Assembly: GCA_021151825.1 (NCBI GenBank)
Contig: JAGKWQ010000001.1
Span: 124,001-188,000, forward strand
Origin: Cellvibrionaceae bacterium
GTDB lineage: Bacteria > Pseudomonadota > Gammaproteobacteria > Pseudomonadales > Cellvibrionaceae
Reading direction: 5' to 3'
DNA: 64,000 bases
The translations under genes were made by a program, and so were the position numbers. The notes beneath the pieces were generated by a model. That model saw nothing but the letters and a program-made list of their open reading frames with translations. It did no database searches and was not told the origin of the DNA. How positions within the stretch are numbered: position 1 is the stretch's first letter; the number at the start of each line of letters is the position of its first letter. Below are positions 8,847 through 17,940 of the stretch, piece by piece.

Positions 8847-10067
8847 TCAGGAACGATAATCTGCATTAATACGAACATACTCGTAAGATAAATCTGTAGT
8901 CCATACTGTTTCGGAAAAGTCACCACGCCCCAAATGAATATTGATAGCAATCTCCGCCTGGTTCATTACTGCTTGGCCCTGCTCTTCCGTATAAGTTTTT
9001 GCTCGCCCGCCATTTTCTACAATCAACGTTTCGTTCAAATGCACACGTACTTTTGTAGCGTCCAGGTTTGGCACACCGGCATAACCTATCGCAGCAACAA
9101 TACGGCCCCAGTTAGGGTCAGAAGCAAATAGCGCGGTTTTAATTAAAGGGGAATGAGCAACTGCATAAGCCACATCCAGGCATTCATCGCGATTAGCTCC
9201 ACCAGCCACCGCAACAGTAACAAATTTGGTGGCACCTTCACCATCGCTGACAATTGCTTTGGCAAGATGCACATGGGCAGCAATAATTATTTCTCGCAGC
9301 TTTGCATATAACTCATTAGTCGTTTCAGTAATTTCCGGCAAATCAACCTGACCTGTTGCAATTAAAATACAAGAATCATTAGTAGAAGTATCACCATCAA
9401 TAGTGATGCGATTAAAAGATTTATCAGCAGCCTCACGCGCTAAATTTTGCAAAAGCTCCTGGGAAATTTTCGCATCAGTAGCAATGTAACCTAACATGGT
9501 TGCCATATTAGGTTTAATCATTCCCGCCCCTTTGGAAATACCATTTACAGTAATGGTTTTTCCCTGATATTTAAATTGCTGACTAAAGCCTTTTGCACGC
9601 GTGTCAGTGGTCATGATACCTGCACCCGCATCATCCCAACCATTTTCATGGGCTTTTTGCAGCGCTTCAGGAATAACAGCTGTAATTTTCTGTACAGGCA
9701 ATGGCTCACCAATTACACCGGTAGAAAACGGTAATACTTGTTCCGGCTTCACGCCAGACAACTGCGCAATTGCAGCACAAGTTGCTTTTGCATCTAGCAA
9801 GCCCTGCTCACCAGTACAAGCATTAGCATTGCCGGAATTAATCACTAAAAAACGAATTGGCGCTTTCTTCAAATGCTCTTTGCAAACTGTGACCGGGGCT
9901 GCACAGAATGCGTTTTTGGTAAATACACCAGCAACACTTGAACCTTCAGCCAGCTCAAACAAAACCACATCGCGGCGACCAACTTTTTTTATGCCCGCGC
10001 TAACTGCTGTACATTTAACCCCTTTTACGGGATGCATTTGCGGAAAGGGATACTCGCCAACTGCCAT
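8847..10067 (-). CDS. argJ: bifunctional glutamate N-acetyltransferase / N-acetylglutamate synthase ArgJ
   Basis: 406 residues, normal length. The self-cleavage site is visible in GAGMIKPNMATMLGY: cleavage between Ala and Thr frees the nucleophilic Thr of the beta subunit. NSGNANACTG and GDTSTNDS are other family signatures. The enzyme recycles the acetyl group from N-acetylornithine to glutamate in arginine synthesis, and the bifunctional form can also use acetyl-CoA; which form this is cannot be read from the sequence. It lies 57 bases downstream of secA on the same strand, as in Pseudomonas. Confidence 0.96.
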   Translation of the reverse strand: MAVGEYPFPQMHPVKGVKCTAVSAGIKKVGRRDVVLFELAEGSSVAGVFTKNAFCAAPVTVCKEHLKKAPIRFLVINSGNANACTGEQGLLDAKATCAAIAQLSGVKPEQVLPFSTGVIGEPLPVQKITAVIPEALQKAHENGWDDAGAGIMTTDTRAKGFSQQFKYQGKTITVNGISKGAGMIKPNMATMLGYIATDAKISQELLQNLAREAADKSFNRITIDGDTSTNDSCILIATGQVDLPEITETTNELYAKLREIIIAAHVHLAKAIVSDGEGATKFVTVAVAGGANRDECLDVAYAVAHSPLIKTALFASDPNWGRIVAAIGYAGVPNLDATKVRVHLNETLIVENGGRAKTYTEEQGQAVMNQAEIAINIHLGRGDFSETVWTTDLSYEYVRINADYRS

Positions 10068-10124
10068 ATCTGTATTCTCAAAAAATTTACTAATTTTATC
10101 GTTTAATCAAAGCAACTGGAAAAA

Positions 10125-12863
10125 TTATTCCAACTGACCATGACAACTTTTGTATTTTTTTCCTGAACCGCAAGGGCATGGATCATTGCGGCCAACCTTA
10201 CGACCTTCGCGTACAACAGGTGTTTGTGTACGCGGTGCAGAAGGTGATTCATCTTCTGGTTCACCGAGTGCAGACAGCTCATCGTGGCGCAATTGCATTT
10301 TTTGACGCGCCAATTCTTCGCGACGCTGATTTTCCATTGCTTCCATTTGTTCACGTGAAATTGGTTCAACACGAGCCATCAAATGAATAGTTTCACTCTT
10401 CACCGTCCTCAGCAGGTTCTGGAACAATTCGAATGCTTCACGTTTGTATTCCTGTTTTGGATTGCGTTGCGCATACGAGCGCAAATTAATTCCCTGGCGC
10501 AAATGATCCATAGTGGCCAAATGCTCTTTCCATGCATTATCAAGCACCTGCAACATAACTTGTTTTTCGATTTCCAACAGGATGTCACCCACACGCTCAC
10601 ACTTGGCATCATAGGCGCCTTGGATTTCGCTAAGAATTTTTTCGCGTAGGGGTTCCTCATGCAATCGAGTATCCTCTTGCAGCCATTTGGCAATCGGAAT
10701 ACTTAAGCCAAAATCACTTTCAATTTGTTTCTCAAGGCCGGGAACATCCCACTGATCTTCAATTGATTGCGGCGGAATGAAGTTGTTAATCATATCTTCG
10801 ACAGCTTCGGCGCGAATCGCCGTAATAGTGTCGCGAATGGTTTCTGCATCCAACAACTCATTGCGTTGATGATAAATAATTTGTCGCTGCTCGTTAGCAA
10901 CATCATCAAACTCAAGCAATTGTTTACGGATATCGAAGTTACGGCCTTCTACTTTACGCTGGGCTTTTTCAATTGCATTGTTCACCATGCGATGTTCAAT
11001 AGCTTCGCCTTTTTCCATGCCGAGCGCCTGCATGAAGTTACGCACACGCTCAGATGCAAAAATTCGCATCAAATTATCTTCGAGTGATAAATAGAAACGG
11101 GTTAAGCCTGGATCACCCTGGCGACCCGCACGACCACGCAATTGGTTATCGATACGACGCGATTCATGACGCTCGGTACCAATAATATGTAAGCCACCTG
11201 CTGCCAATACAGTTTCATGGCGCTGCTTCCATTCAGTTTTGATTGCATCTATTTGCGCTGGCGTCGGATTTTCCAATTTTTCGATATCAGATTCCCAACG
11301 ACCACCCAGCACAATATCTGTTCCACGACCAGCCATATTGGTTGCAATAGTTACTGCAGCCGGGCGTCCGGCCTGTGCAATAATCTCAGCTTCTTGCGCG
11401 TGAAACTTTGCGTTTAATACTTGATGCTTAATGCCAGCCTTGGTCAGACGGCGAGACATTTCTTCTGATGTTTCAATTGAGGCTGTACCAACCAAAATCG
11501 GAGCATTTTTTGCCTGGAATGTTTTTACATCTTCCACAATAGACAGATATTTTTCTTCCAATGACAAAAACACTTTGTCATTCATATCGATACGCTGAAT
11601 AGTTCTATTCGTAGGAATTACCACTACATCCAAGCCATAAATTTCACGGAATTCATAGGCTTCTGTATCCGCAGTACCTGTCATGCCGGCGAGAGTTGGA
11701 TATAAACGGAAATAATTTTGAAATGTAGTAGACGCAAGCGTTTGGCTTTCACTCTGAATCGCCACCCCCTCTTTTGCTTCAATCGCTTGATGCAATCCCT
11801 CAGACAAACGGCGACCAGGCATAGTACGGCCAGTATGTTCATCAATTAACACTACCTGACCTTCCTGCACGATATATTCAACGTTCAGATGAAATAATGC
11901 ATGCGCACGTAACGCAGAATTAACATGATGCAACAGGGTAAGATTGTTAGCTGCATATAGATTTTGATCTGGTGGCAACATTCCGGATTGGATCAGTAAA
12001 TCTTCGACTTTTTGATGGCCATTTTCAGTTAGCTCAACCTGACGGGATTTTTCATCTACCGTAAAATCACCGGGCTCCGTAATGACACGACGATCACCAT
12101 CTTCACCATTATCAATTTGGCGCTTTAGCTTTAACACCAATTGATTCATACGCTTATAAGTCTCCGAGCTATTTTCCGTAGCACCGGAAATGATAAGCGG
12201 AGTACGTGCTTCATCAATTAAAATTGAGTCTACTTCGTCGACTACTGCGAAGTTCAGTGGGCGTTGCACCTTATCGCGCTTGCTTAATGCCATATTGTCG
12301 CGCAGGTAATCAAAACCATATTCATTGTTGGTGCCATAGGTCACATCGGCAGCATAGGCTTCGCGCTTTACAGTGGACGGTTGCATTGATTGAATAACAC
12401 CAACGCTCATCCCTAAAAACTCATACAGCGGCTTCATCCAATTAGCATCGCGGCTAGCCAAGTAGTCATTCACGGTTACAACGTGAACCCCTTTTCCTGC
12501 CAGCGCATGTAGATAACTGGGTAATGTGGATACAAGAGTTTTACCCTCACCAGTTCGCATTTCTGCTATGCGCCCCTCATGGAGGGTCATACCACCAATC
12601 ATTTGCACATCAAAGTGGCGCATTCCCAAAACACGATGACCAGCCTCTCGAACTGTCGCAAAAGCTTCTGGTAGAAGCTGATCCAGAGTTTCACCTTTCT
12701 GATATCGCTCGCGGAACTCCGCAGTTTTGGCTTTGAGTTGCTCGTCGCTGAGCTTTTGCATTTCAGGTTCAAGCGCATTAATACGCACAACAAACTTATT
12801 CATGCGCTTTAATTCGCGCTCATTTTTTGAACCAAAAACTGCCTTGATTAACTTACCGATCAT
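10125..12863 (-). CDS. secA: preprotein translocase ATPase SecA
   Basis: 912 residues, full length. Walker A is MRTGEGKT near residue 105 and the DEAD-type box is VVDEVDSILIDEARTPL; GMTGTADTEAYEF and TNMAGRGTDI mark the two nucleotide-binding folds. The C-terminus has the zinc-binding SEC-C motif (NDPCPCGSGKKYKSCHG) that contacts SecB and phospholipid. SecA drives unfolded preproteins through SecYEG. The gene lies between the M23 peptidase and argJ, in the order known from Pseudomonas. No SecM-type leader gene is visible in the 157 bases upstream. Confidence 0.98.
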   Translation of the reverse strand: MIGKLIKAVFGSKNERELKRMNKFVVRINALEPEMQKLSDEQLKAKTAEFRERYQKGETLDQLLPEAFATVREAGHRVLGMRHFDVQMIGGMTLHEGRIAEMRTGEGKTLVSTLPSYLHALAGKGVHVVTVNDYLASRDANWMKPLYEFLGMSVGVIQSMQPSTVKREAYAADVTYGTNNEYGFDYLRDNMALSKRDKVQRPLNFAVVDEVDSILIDEARTPLIISGATENSSETYKRMNQLVLKLKRQIDNGEDGDRRVITEPGDFTVDEKSRQVELTENGHQKVEDLLIQSGMLPPDQNLYAANNLTLLHHVNSALRAHALFHLNVEYIVQEGQVVLIDEHTGRTMPGRRLSEGLHQAIEAKEGVAIQSESQTLASTTFQNYFRLYPTLAGMTGTADTEAYEFREIYGLDVVVIPTNRTIQRIDMNDKVFLSLEEKYLSIVEDVKTFQAKNAPILVGTASIETSEEMSRRLTKAGIKHQVLNAKFHAQEAEIIAQAGRPAAVTIATNMAGRGTDIVLGGRWESDIEKLENPTPAQIDAIKTEWKQRHETVLAAGGLHIIGTERHESRRIDNQLRGRAGRQGDPGLTRFYLSLEDNLMRIFASERVRNFMQALGMEKGEAIEHRMVNNAIEKAQRKVEGRNFDIRKQLLEFDDVANEQRQIIYHQRNELLDAETIRDTITAIRAEAVEDMINNFIPPQSIEDQWDVPGLEKQIESDFGLSIPIAKWLQEDTRLHEEPLREKILSEIQGAYDAKCERVGDILLEIEKQVMLQVLDNAWKEHLATMDHLRQGINLRSYAQRNPKQEYKREAFELFQNLLRTVKSETIHLMARVEPISREQMEAMENQRREELARQKMQLRHDELSALGEPEDESPSAPRTQTPVVREGRKVGRNDPCPCGSGKKYKSCHGQLE

Positions 12864-13020
12864 TTTTTAATACCGTAATAATTCCAAAACCGAACACAAT
12901 TTGCGCAGCGCATACGAGTCAAAATAATGCGAATGAGCCGTTATAAATGGCTGGCAAGTAAATAGGAAGGAGCTAACTAAAGCAAGAGTGAAATCAAGCA
13001 GTTAGCGAGAAGAAAGGCGA

Positions 13021-13947
13021 TTAACGATTAGTGCGACGAATATAGGCAGCTGGATCTACAACTCGTCCATTTTTATAGACTTCAAAATGAACATGAGGAG
13101 CTGTTGATCGACCGGTCGATCCAGAAAGGGCAATTAATTGTCCTTTTTTAACAACATCACCCGCTTTAACGAGATTGGATTTATTGTGTGCATAACGGGT
13201 AACCAAACCATCGCTATGTTTAATTTCTACCATGTTGCCATATTCAGGATGGCGACCAGACCAGTTAACTATTCCCGCAGCGACACTACTAACTTCACTT
13301 CCTTGACGTGCAGTGAAATCCAAACCCGCGTGAAATTCTTTTTTCCCGGAAAAGGGATCGGTACGATAGCCAAAACGGGAAGAGATAAAAGAGTTGGTAA
13401 CTGGTGAGCCGGAAACAGCAGTCTCTTCTGTAAGACTACGTTTGGCCAATAAGGCATCTATGGTATTAAGCTGTTGCTCGCGGCTATCAATTTGTTGGGA
13501 TAATTGATCGACAGCAGCAAAAAAATCGGGGGTGGTATAGGTTGTATCTGGCGCTGCTTGGGAGGGACCACCAAAGGCAGGGGTTTGGCTAAAATCAAAC
13601 TCACCCTGTTCAAGATTAGCTGCTGAGGTCAGCTTTTCGCCTAAAGCATCAAGACGCATTAAACGCGCCTGGAGCTCTCCAAGCTTACTGGTTAACGCTG
13701 CCAATTGAGCTTCGGAAGTCTCGCGCTCTTGTTCAATTTCAGTTTCGCGGGCAGACAGGATGTCCATCCATGCCTCGTCGGTGTTAAAAAAACCACCCCG
13801 TTCATCAGAAACTAACCAACTGTAACCCCAAGCGCCAACAAAGGTAGGAATACCCAACAGACACACAGACAATAACGCTCGCGTCCATCCACCCAAGGTG
13901 AAGCTGCGAGCCTGCGCATGATCTTTGTTGACGATAATAATCTTCAT
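13021..13947 (-). CDS. membrane-anchored M23 (LytM) family metallopeptidase
   Basis: 308 residues. One N-terminal hydrophobic segment (ALLSVCLLGIPTFVGAWGYSWL, about 25-46) anchors the protein facing the periplasm. A coiled-coil region (about 65-160, rich in E, Q and L) precedes the C-terminal LytM domain with the zinc ligands HAGLD and HVH (APHVHFEVY). It probably cuts peptidoglycan cross-links or activates an amidase; both zinc motifs are intact, so an active enzyme is likely. The secA-adjacent position beside lpxC is conserved in pseudomonads. It is a paralogue-rich family, so no gene symbol is given. Confidence 0.9.
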   Translation of the reverse strand: MKIIIVNKDHAQARSFTLGGWTRALLSVCLLGIPTFVGAWGYSWLVSDERGGFFNTDEAWMDILSARETEIEQERETSEAQLAALTSKLGELQARLMRLDALGEKLTSAANLEQGEFDFSQTPAFGGPSQAAPDTTYTTPDFFAAVDQLSQQIDSREQQLNTIDALLAKRSLTEETAVSGSPVTNSFISSRFGYRTDPFSGKKEFHAGLDFTARQGSEVSSVAAGIVNWSGRHPEYGNMVEIKHSDGLVTRYAHNKSNLVKAGDVVKKGQLIALSGSTGRSTAPHVHFEVYKNGRVVDPAAYIRRTNR

Positions 13948-14256
13948 TCAGAAATCTACTTTTTTATTAATCAAAAGAATCCATACAACATTTGATGTCG
14001 TGAGAAGTTCCGTTAAAAAGTTCGACTCTCAGGTAAACGGTCAATCTGATTGAAACACCCTCTAATTATTCAGAGATGATTAAAAGCGTTTCAAAACAAG
14101 CAGTTACGCAAATTTCACAAGAGAAATAAGTCAGTGCAGACATTCCTTGCAAGGGGCGCATAAGTGCGCGAATCAGAAATATCGCACAGATAGGAAGGAT
14201 TTAACAAGTAGAAATTTATCGCCCTGTTCACAGTTTAAACAGGGCGATAAATTTCA
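13948..14256. other. gene-free stretch between the M23 gene and lpxC
   Basis: No open frame of credible length on either strand. The only structure is the strong hairpin next to the lpxC stop. In Pseudomonas a DUF721 (DciA-like) gene lies at this place; there is no room for it here. The stretch probably holds the promoter of the M23-secA-argJ transcript, but I cannot point to a clear -35/-10 pair. Confidence 0.6.
14212..14254 (-). terminator. strong terminator hairpin after lpxC
   Basis: Perfect 17-bp arms (14212-14228 and 14238-14254) with the core ATCGCCCTGTT and a 9-nt loop begin 2 bases after the lpxC stop. The arms end in AAATTT, so a short U-tract exists in both directions. It closes the dcw-lpxC transcription unit. 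Confidence 0.8.
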
Positions 14257-15168
14257 TCAGGCGGCGGCTATAGGTTCAATATAGGTAATTGGTGATGATT
14301 GATTTTCCTCAAAAGTAACAATTTCCCAAGCATCAGGCTGCTCCAGTAAAAGGCGCAATGCGCGATTATTCAGTGAGTGGCCCGACTTATGCGCACGGTA
14401 TTCACACAATAAACTGTTGCCCAACATGTACAAATCACCAATCGCATCCAACACCTTGTGCTTTACAAACTCATCTTCAAAACGCAAACCGTCCTCGTTC
14501 AGTATTTTGTATTGGTCTACCACAATAGCGTTGTCCATACTGCCTCCACGGGCCAAACCCTTGGAGCGCAAATATTCAATCTCGTGCATAAAGCCGAAGG
14601 TGCGCGCTCGGCTTATATCAGTCACAAATGATGAACTGGAAAAATCCAGCTCGGTTTGTGGCCGGCGATCCTTAAATACCGGATGGTCAAATTCGATAGA
14701 GAAAGACACCTTGAAACCATCAAAGGGAAGAAAACTGGCAACCTTGTCGCCATCTTTTAAAGTCACCTCTTTCTTAATACGAACGAACTTTTTAGGCGCG
14801 TTTTGTTCCTGGACGCCGGCAGATTGAATCAGGAACACAAAGGGTCCGGCGCTGCCATCCATGATAGGAATTTCGGGTGCATTCAGTTCGACAATCGCAT
14901 TATCTATCCCTAACCCGGCTAAAGCTGACATCAGATGCTCAACAGTAGACACTCTGACATCATCTTTGATCAGGCAGGTAGAAAGTGTGGTTTCCCCTAC
15001 ATTTTTCGCAGTGGCCTTAATCTCCACCGGCGGATTCAAATCCACCCGACGGAACACAATACCGCTATCAACCGGCGCAGGCTTGAGGGTTAACTGGATT
15101 TTGTCTCCAGTATGCAAGCCAACACCAGTTGTACGGATCGAGTTTTTTAAGGTTCGCTGTTTAATCAT
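14257..15168 (-). CDS. lpxC: UDP-3-O-acyl-N-acetylglucosamine deacetylase LpxC
   Basis: 303 residues. The zinc ligands and catalytic residues are visible in STVEHLMSA, KHKVLDAIGDLYMLG and HKSGHSLNN. LpxC carries out the committed step of lipid A synthesis in the cytoplasm. GGGTGA precedes the ATG. The gene is the last of the dcw cluster, 189 bases downstream of ftsZ in transcription order, a layout shared by Pseudomonas and E. coli. The protein ends in a short Ala tail typical of the family, where the C-terminus is the FtsH degradation signal in E. coli; whether that regulation exists here is not shown. Confidence 0.98.
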   Translation of the reverse strand: MIKQRTLKNSIRTTGVGLHTGDKIQLTLKPAPVDSGIVFRRVDLNPPVEIKATAKNVGETTLSTCLIKDDVRVSTVEHLMSALAGLGIDNAIVELNAPEIPIMDGSAGPFVFLIQSAGVQEQNAPKKFVRIKKEVTLKDGDKVASFLPFDGFKVSFSIEFDHPVFKDRRPQTELDFSSSSFVTDISRARTFGFMHEIEYLRSKGLARGGSMDNAIVVDQYKILNEDGLRFEDEFVKHKVLDAIGDLYMLGNSLLCEYRAHKSGHSLNNRALRLLLEQPDAWEIVTFEENQSSPITYIEPIAAA

Positions 15169-15357
15169 TTTTTCACCCGCAATAGTTTTATTCGCATCGA
15201 TAAAAGCAGTTTAGAAACCAGCCATTAACAAATGCTGAATAAGGAATTAGGAGCACTATCAATCCTAAATTTACTCGGGCATGTTACCAATGGTGACAGA
15301 GATCAGCCAGTTAAAACCGGCAATACCTGTCATAGCCATTTGTTTAAAACCAACTAA

Positions 15358-16527
15358 TTAATCCGCCTGGCGACGCAGGAACGCTGGAATGTCCAGATAT
15401 TCCAGCTCCTTCTCACCCAATGGTGCAGCCAATGCGGCAGAACCTGCTGAATGAGCGTTGGCGCGGAGTTGCGACGGACGCTCAACAGCATACTCTGCAG
15501 GGCGACGGGTGTTGTCGATAACTTTAGTTGGCGCAGGCTTGGTCTCTTTAACCGGCGCAGCTGCTTTGGCAGCTACACCCAAACCGGTAGCAACTACTGT
15601 GACTCGCAGTTCATTAGTCAGTTCAGGATCGATTACGGTACCAACAACTACTGTTGCATCACCTGACGCAAATTCTTCAATGATGCTACCTACTTCGGAG
15701 TATTCACCCAGGGATAAATCGATACCTGCAGTGATATTCACCAGAATACCGCGCGCACCTTGCAGATTTACATCTTCCAACAATGGGCTGCGAATTGCGG
15801 CTTCAGCCGCTTCACGCGCACGATTTTCACCGGTAGATTTGCCAGTTCCCATCATCGCCATTCCCATTTCAGACATCACTGTGCGCACGTCTGCAAAGTC
15901 CACGTTGATCATGCCCGGACGAATAATCAAGTCAGCGATGCCCTGAACGGCGCCAAGCAATACATTGTTCGCCGCCTTAAATGCATCCAACAGGCTGGTA
16001 GATTTTCCCAGCACCGATAGCAATTTTTCGTTCGGAATGGTAATCAGCGAGTCGACGCGCTCACCCAACTCTTTAATCCCTGCATCCGCGATGGTCATAC
16101 GTTTACGACCTTCAAACGGAAATGGTTTGGTAACAACAGCAACAGTAAGAATTCCCAAATCGCGTGCAACTTCGGCAACGACGGGTGCAGCACCAGTGCC
16201 TGTACCACCGCCCATACCTGCAGCGATAAATACCATATCGGCACCGCGCAAAACTTCCGCGATCCGCTCGCGATCTTCCATCGCCGCCTGGCGACCAATT
16301 TCCGGATTTGCACCCGCACCCAAACCTTTAGTCATGGAATTACCCAACTGCAGCACAGTACGGGCATCAATATCTTTCAGCGCCTGCGAATCGGTGTTGG
16401 CGCAAATAAATTCAACACCTTCGATTTTGCTGGCAATCATGTGTTTGACCGCATTACCGCCGCCGCCGCCCACACCGATAACTTTAATTACTGCATTTTG
16501 ATGAATGCTATCAACGAGTTCAAACAT
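15358..16527 (-). CDS. ftsZ: cell division GTPase FtsZ
   Basis: 389 residues. The tubulin signature GGGTGTGAAP is near residue 108 and the T7 loop reads NVDFADVRTVM. The variable linker (rich in A, P, K) runs into the conserved C-terminal peptide LDIPAFLRRQAD, which binds FtsA and ZipA. FtsZ polymerises into the division ring under the inner membrane. The ATG at 16527 was chosen because MFELVD is the usual N-terminus and AGGGGTG precedes it; a longer reading frame upstream gives residues not expected in the family. It follows ftsA by about 106 bases, a space likely to hold one of the usual ftsZ promoters. Confidence 0.98.
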   Translation of the reverse strand: MFELVDSIHQNAVIKVIGVGGGGGNAVKHMIASKIEGVEFICANTDSQALKDIDARTVLQLGNSMTKGLGAGANPEIGRQAAMEDRERIAEVLRGADMVFIAAGMGGGTGTGAAPVVAEVARDLGILTVAVVTKPFPFEGRKRMTIADAGIKELGERVDSLITIPNEKLLSVLGKSTSLLDAFKAANNVLLGAVQGIADLIIRPGMINVDFADVRTVMSEMGMAMMGTGKSTGENRAREAAEAAIRSPLLEDVNLQGARGILVNITAGIDLSLGEYSEVGSIIEEFASGDATVVVGTVIDPELTNELRVTVVATGLGVAAKAAAPVKETKPAPTKVIDNTRRPAEYAVERPSQLRANAHSAGSAALAAPLGEKELEYLDIPAFLRRQAD

Positions 16528-16633
16528 GGCCACACCCCTTTGTTTCCTTTGATTCAATCTGTGATCGTGACAAATTGTTCTGGTAAGACACAATTTGCGA
16601 AAATTTATTTTCCCAAGGATGCACTTGCATCAC

Positions 16634-17881
16634 CTAGAAGTTGCTCTGAAACATTTTTTTGATTTTGCTAAAAATAGAACCCTGCGATTCTTTGGTGCTG
16701 TTACTAGCACGGCCACCACCGCTACCGCCCTGGTGTTGTTTCATGGCATAAATCAATAAACCAACACCTGTCGAATAAATCGGGTTATTTACTATGTCGG
16801 ACAAACCGCGAATATTTTGTGGCGCACCTAAACGCACCGGCATATGGAAAATTTCCTCAGCCAACTCGATAACACCTTCCATTTTGGAAGTGCCGCCAGT
16901 CAATACAATGCCGGCGGCCATTAAATCTTCGTAACCACTGCGACGCAATTCAGCTTGCACCAGAGTAAACAATTCGTCATAACGCGGCTCAACAACTTCA
17001 GCCAATGCCTGACGGGATAAATCGCGCGGCTGACGATCGCCAACACTCGGTACTTTGATGGTTTCATCCGGGCTGGTCAGTTTCGCCAACGCACAGGCAT
17101 ATTTAATTTTGATTTCTTCCGCATTCGGCGTTGGTGTACGCAGCGCCATTGCAATATCGTTAGTGACCTGGTCACCCGCAATTGGAATGACACCGGTATG
17201 GCGAATAGCACCGTCTTTAAAAATGGCGATGTCCGTAGTTCCACCACCGATATCCACCACACATACACCTAATTCTTTTTCGTCGTCAGTCAGCACGGAA
17301 TAACTTGATGCGAGCTGTTCAAGAATGATGTCTTCAACTTCCAGACCACAACGACGAATACATTTTTCAATATTTTGTGCCGCATTTACCGCACAGGTTA
17401 CTAAATGTACCTTGGCTTCCAGACGTACGCCGGACATGCCCAACGGTTCTTTCACTCCATCCTGATCATCAATCAAAAACTCTTGCGGCAAAATGTGCAG
17501 AATTTTTTGATCCGCAGGAATCGCTACCGCTTGTGCAGCATCGATTACTCTCTCCAAATCCTGTGAGAAAACTTCGCGGTCACGAATCGCCACGATGCCG
17601 TGAGAGTTCAAACTGCGAATATGGCTCCCGGCAATACCGGCATAAACAGAATGAATCTGGCAGCCCGCCATTAATTCAGCTTCTTCAATTGCACGTTGAA
17701 TCGATAAAACGGTCGACTCTATATTTACCACCACACCTTTTTTCAAACCGTTCGAACGGTGAGAGCCGATACCAACAATCTCCAATTGGCCTTCAGGTGT
17801 AATAGCGCCAACGATAGCCACAACCTTGGATGTGCCTATATCCAGGCCTACAATCATTTTGTTGTCACTAGCGTTTGCCAT
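16634..17881 (-). CDS. ftsA: cell division protein FtsA (actin-like)
   Basis: 415 residues. The N-terminus MIVGLDIGTSKVVAIVG is the phosphate-1 motif of actin/Hsp70 ATPases, and VVDIGGGTTDIAIF is phosphate-2. The C-terminal end, SIFSKIKKMFQSNF, is the amphipathic membrane-targeting helix, preceded by a Gly/Ser-rich linker. FtsA tethers FtsZ to the inner membrane and recruits later division proteins. GAGG lies upstream of the ATG. It lies between ftsQ and ftsZ as in the canonical cluster. Confidence 0.98.
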   Translation of the reverse strand: MANASDNKMIVGLDIGTSKVVAIVGAITPEGQLEIVGIGSHRSNGLKKGVVVNIESTVLSIQRAIEEAELMAGCQIHSVYAGIAGSHIRSLNSHGIVAIRDREVFSQDLERVIDAAQAVAIPADQKILHILPQEFLIDDQDGVKEPLGMSGVRLEAKVHLVTCAVNAAQNIEKCIRRCGLEVEDIILEQLASSYSVLTDDEKELGVCVVDIGGGTTDIAIFKDGAIRHTGVIPIAGDQVTNDIAMALRTPTPNAEEIKIKYACALAKLTSPDETIKVPSVGDRQPRDLSRQALAEVVEPRYDELFTLVQAELRRSGYEDLMAAGIVLTGGTSKMEGVIELAEEIFHMPVRLGAPQNIRGLSDIVNNPIYSTGVGLLIYAMKQHQGGSGGGRASNSTKESQGSIFSKIKKMFQSNF

Positions 17882-17940
17882 TCAAAAAACCTCGTTTACC
17901 AGTTGTGAGCCAATTTCCGTGCAACTGGCATTTTTTTAAC

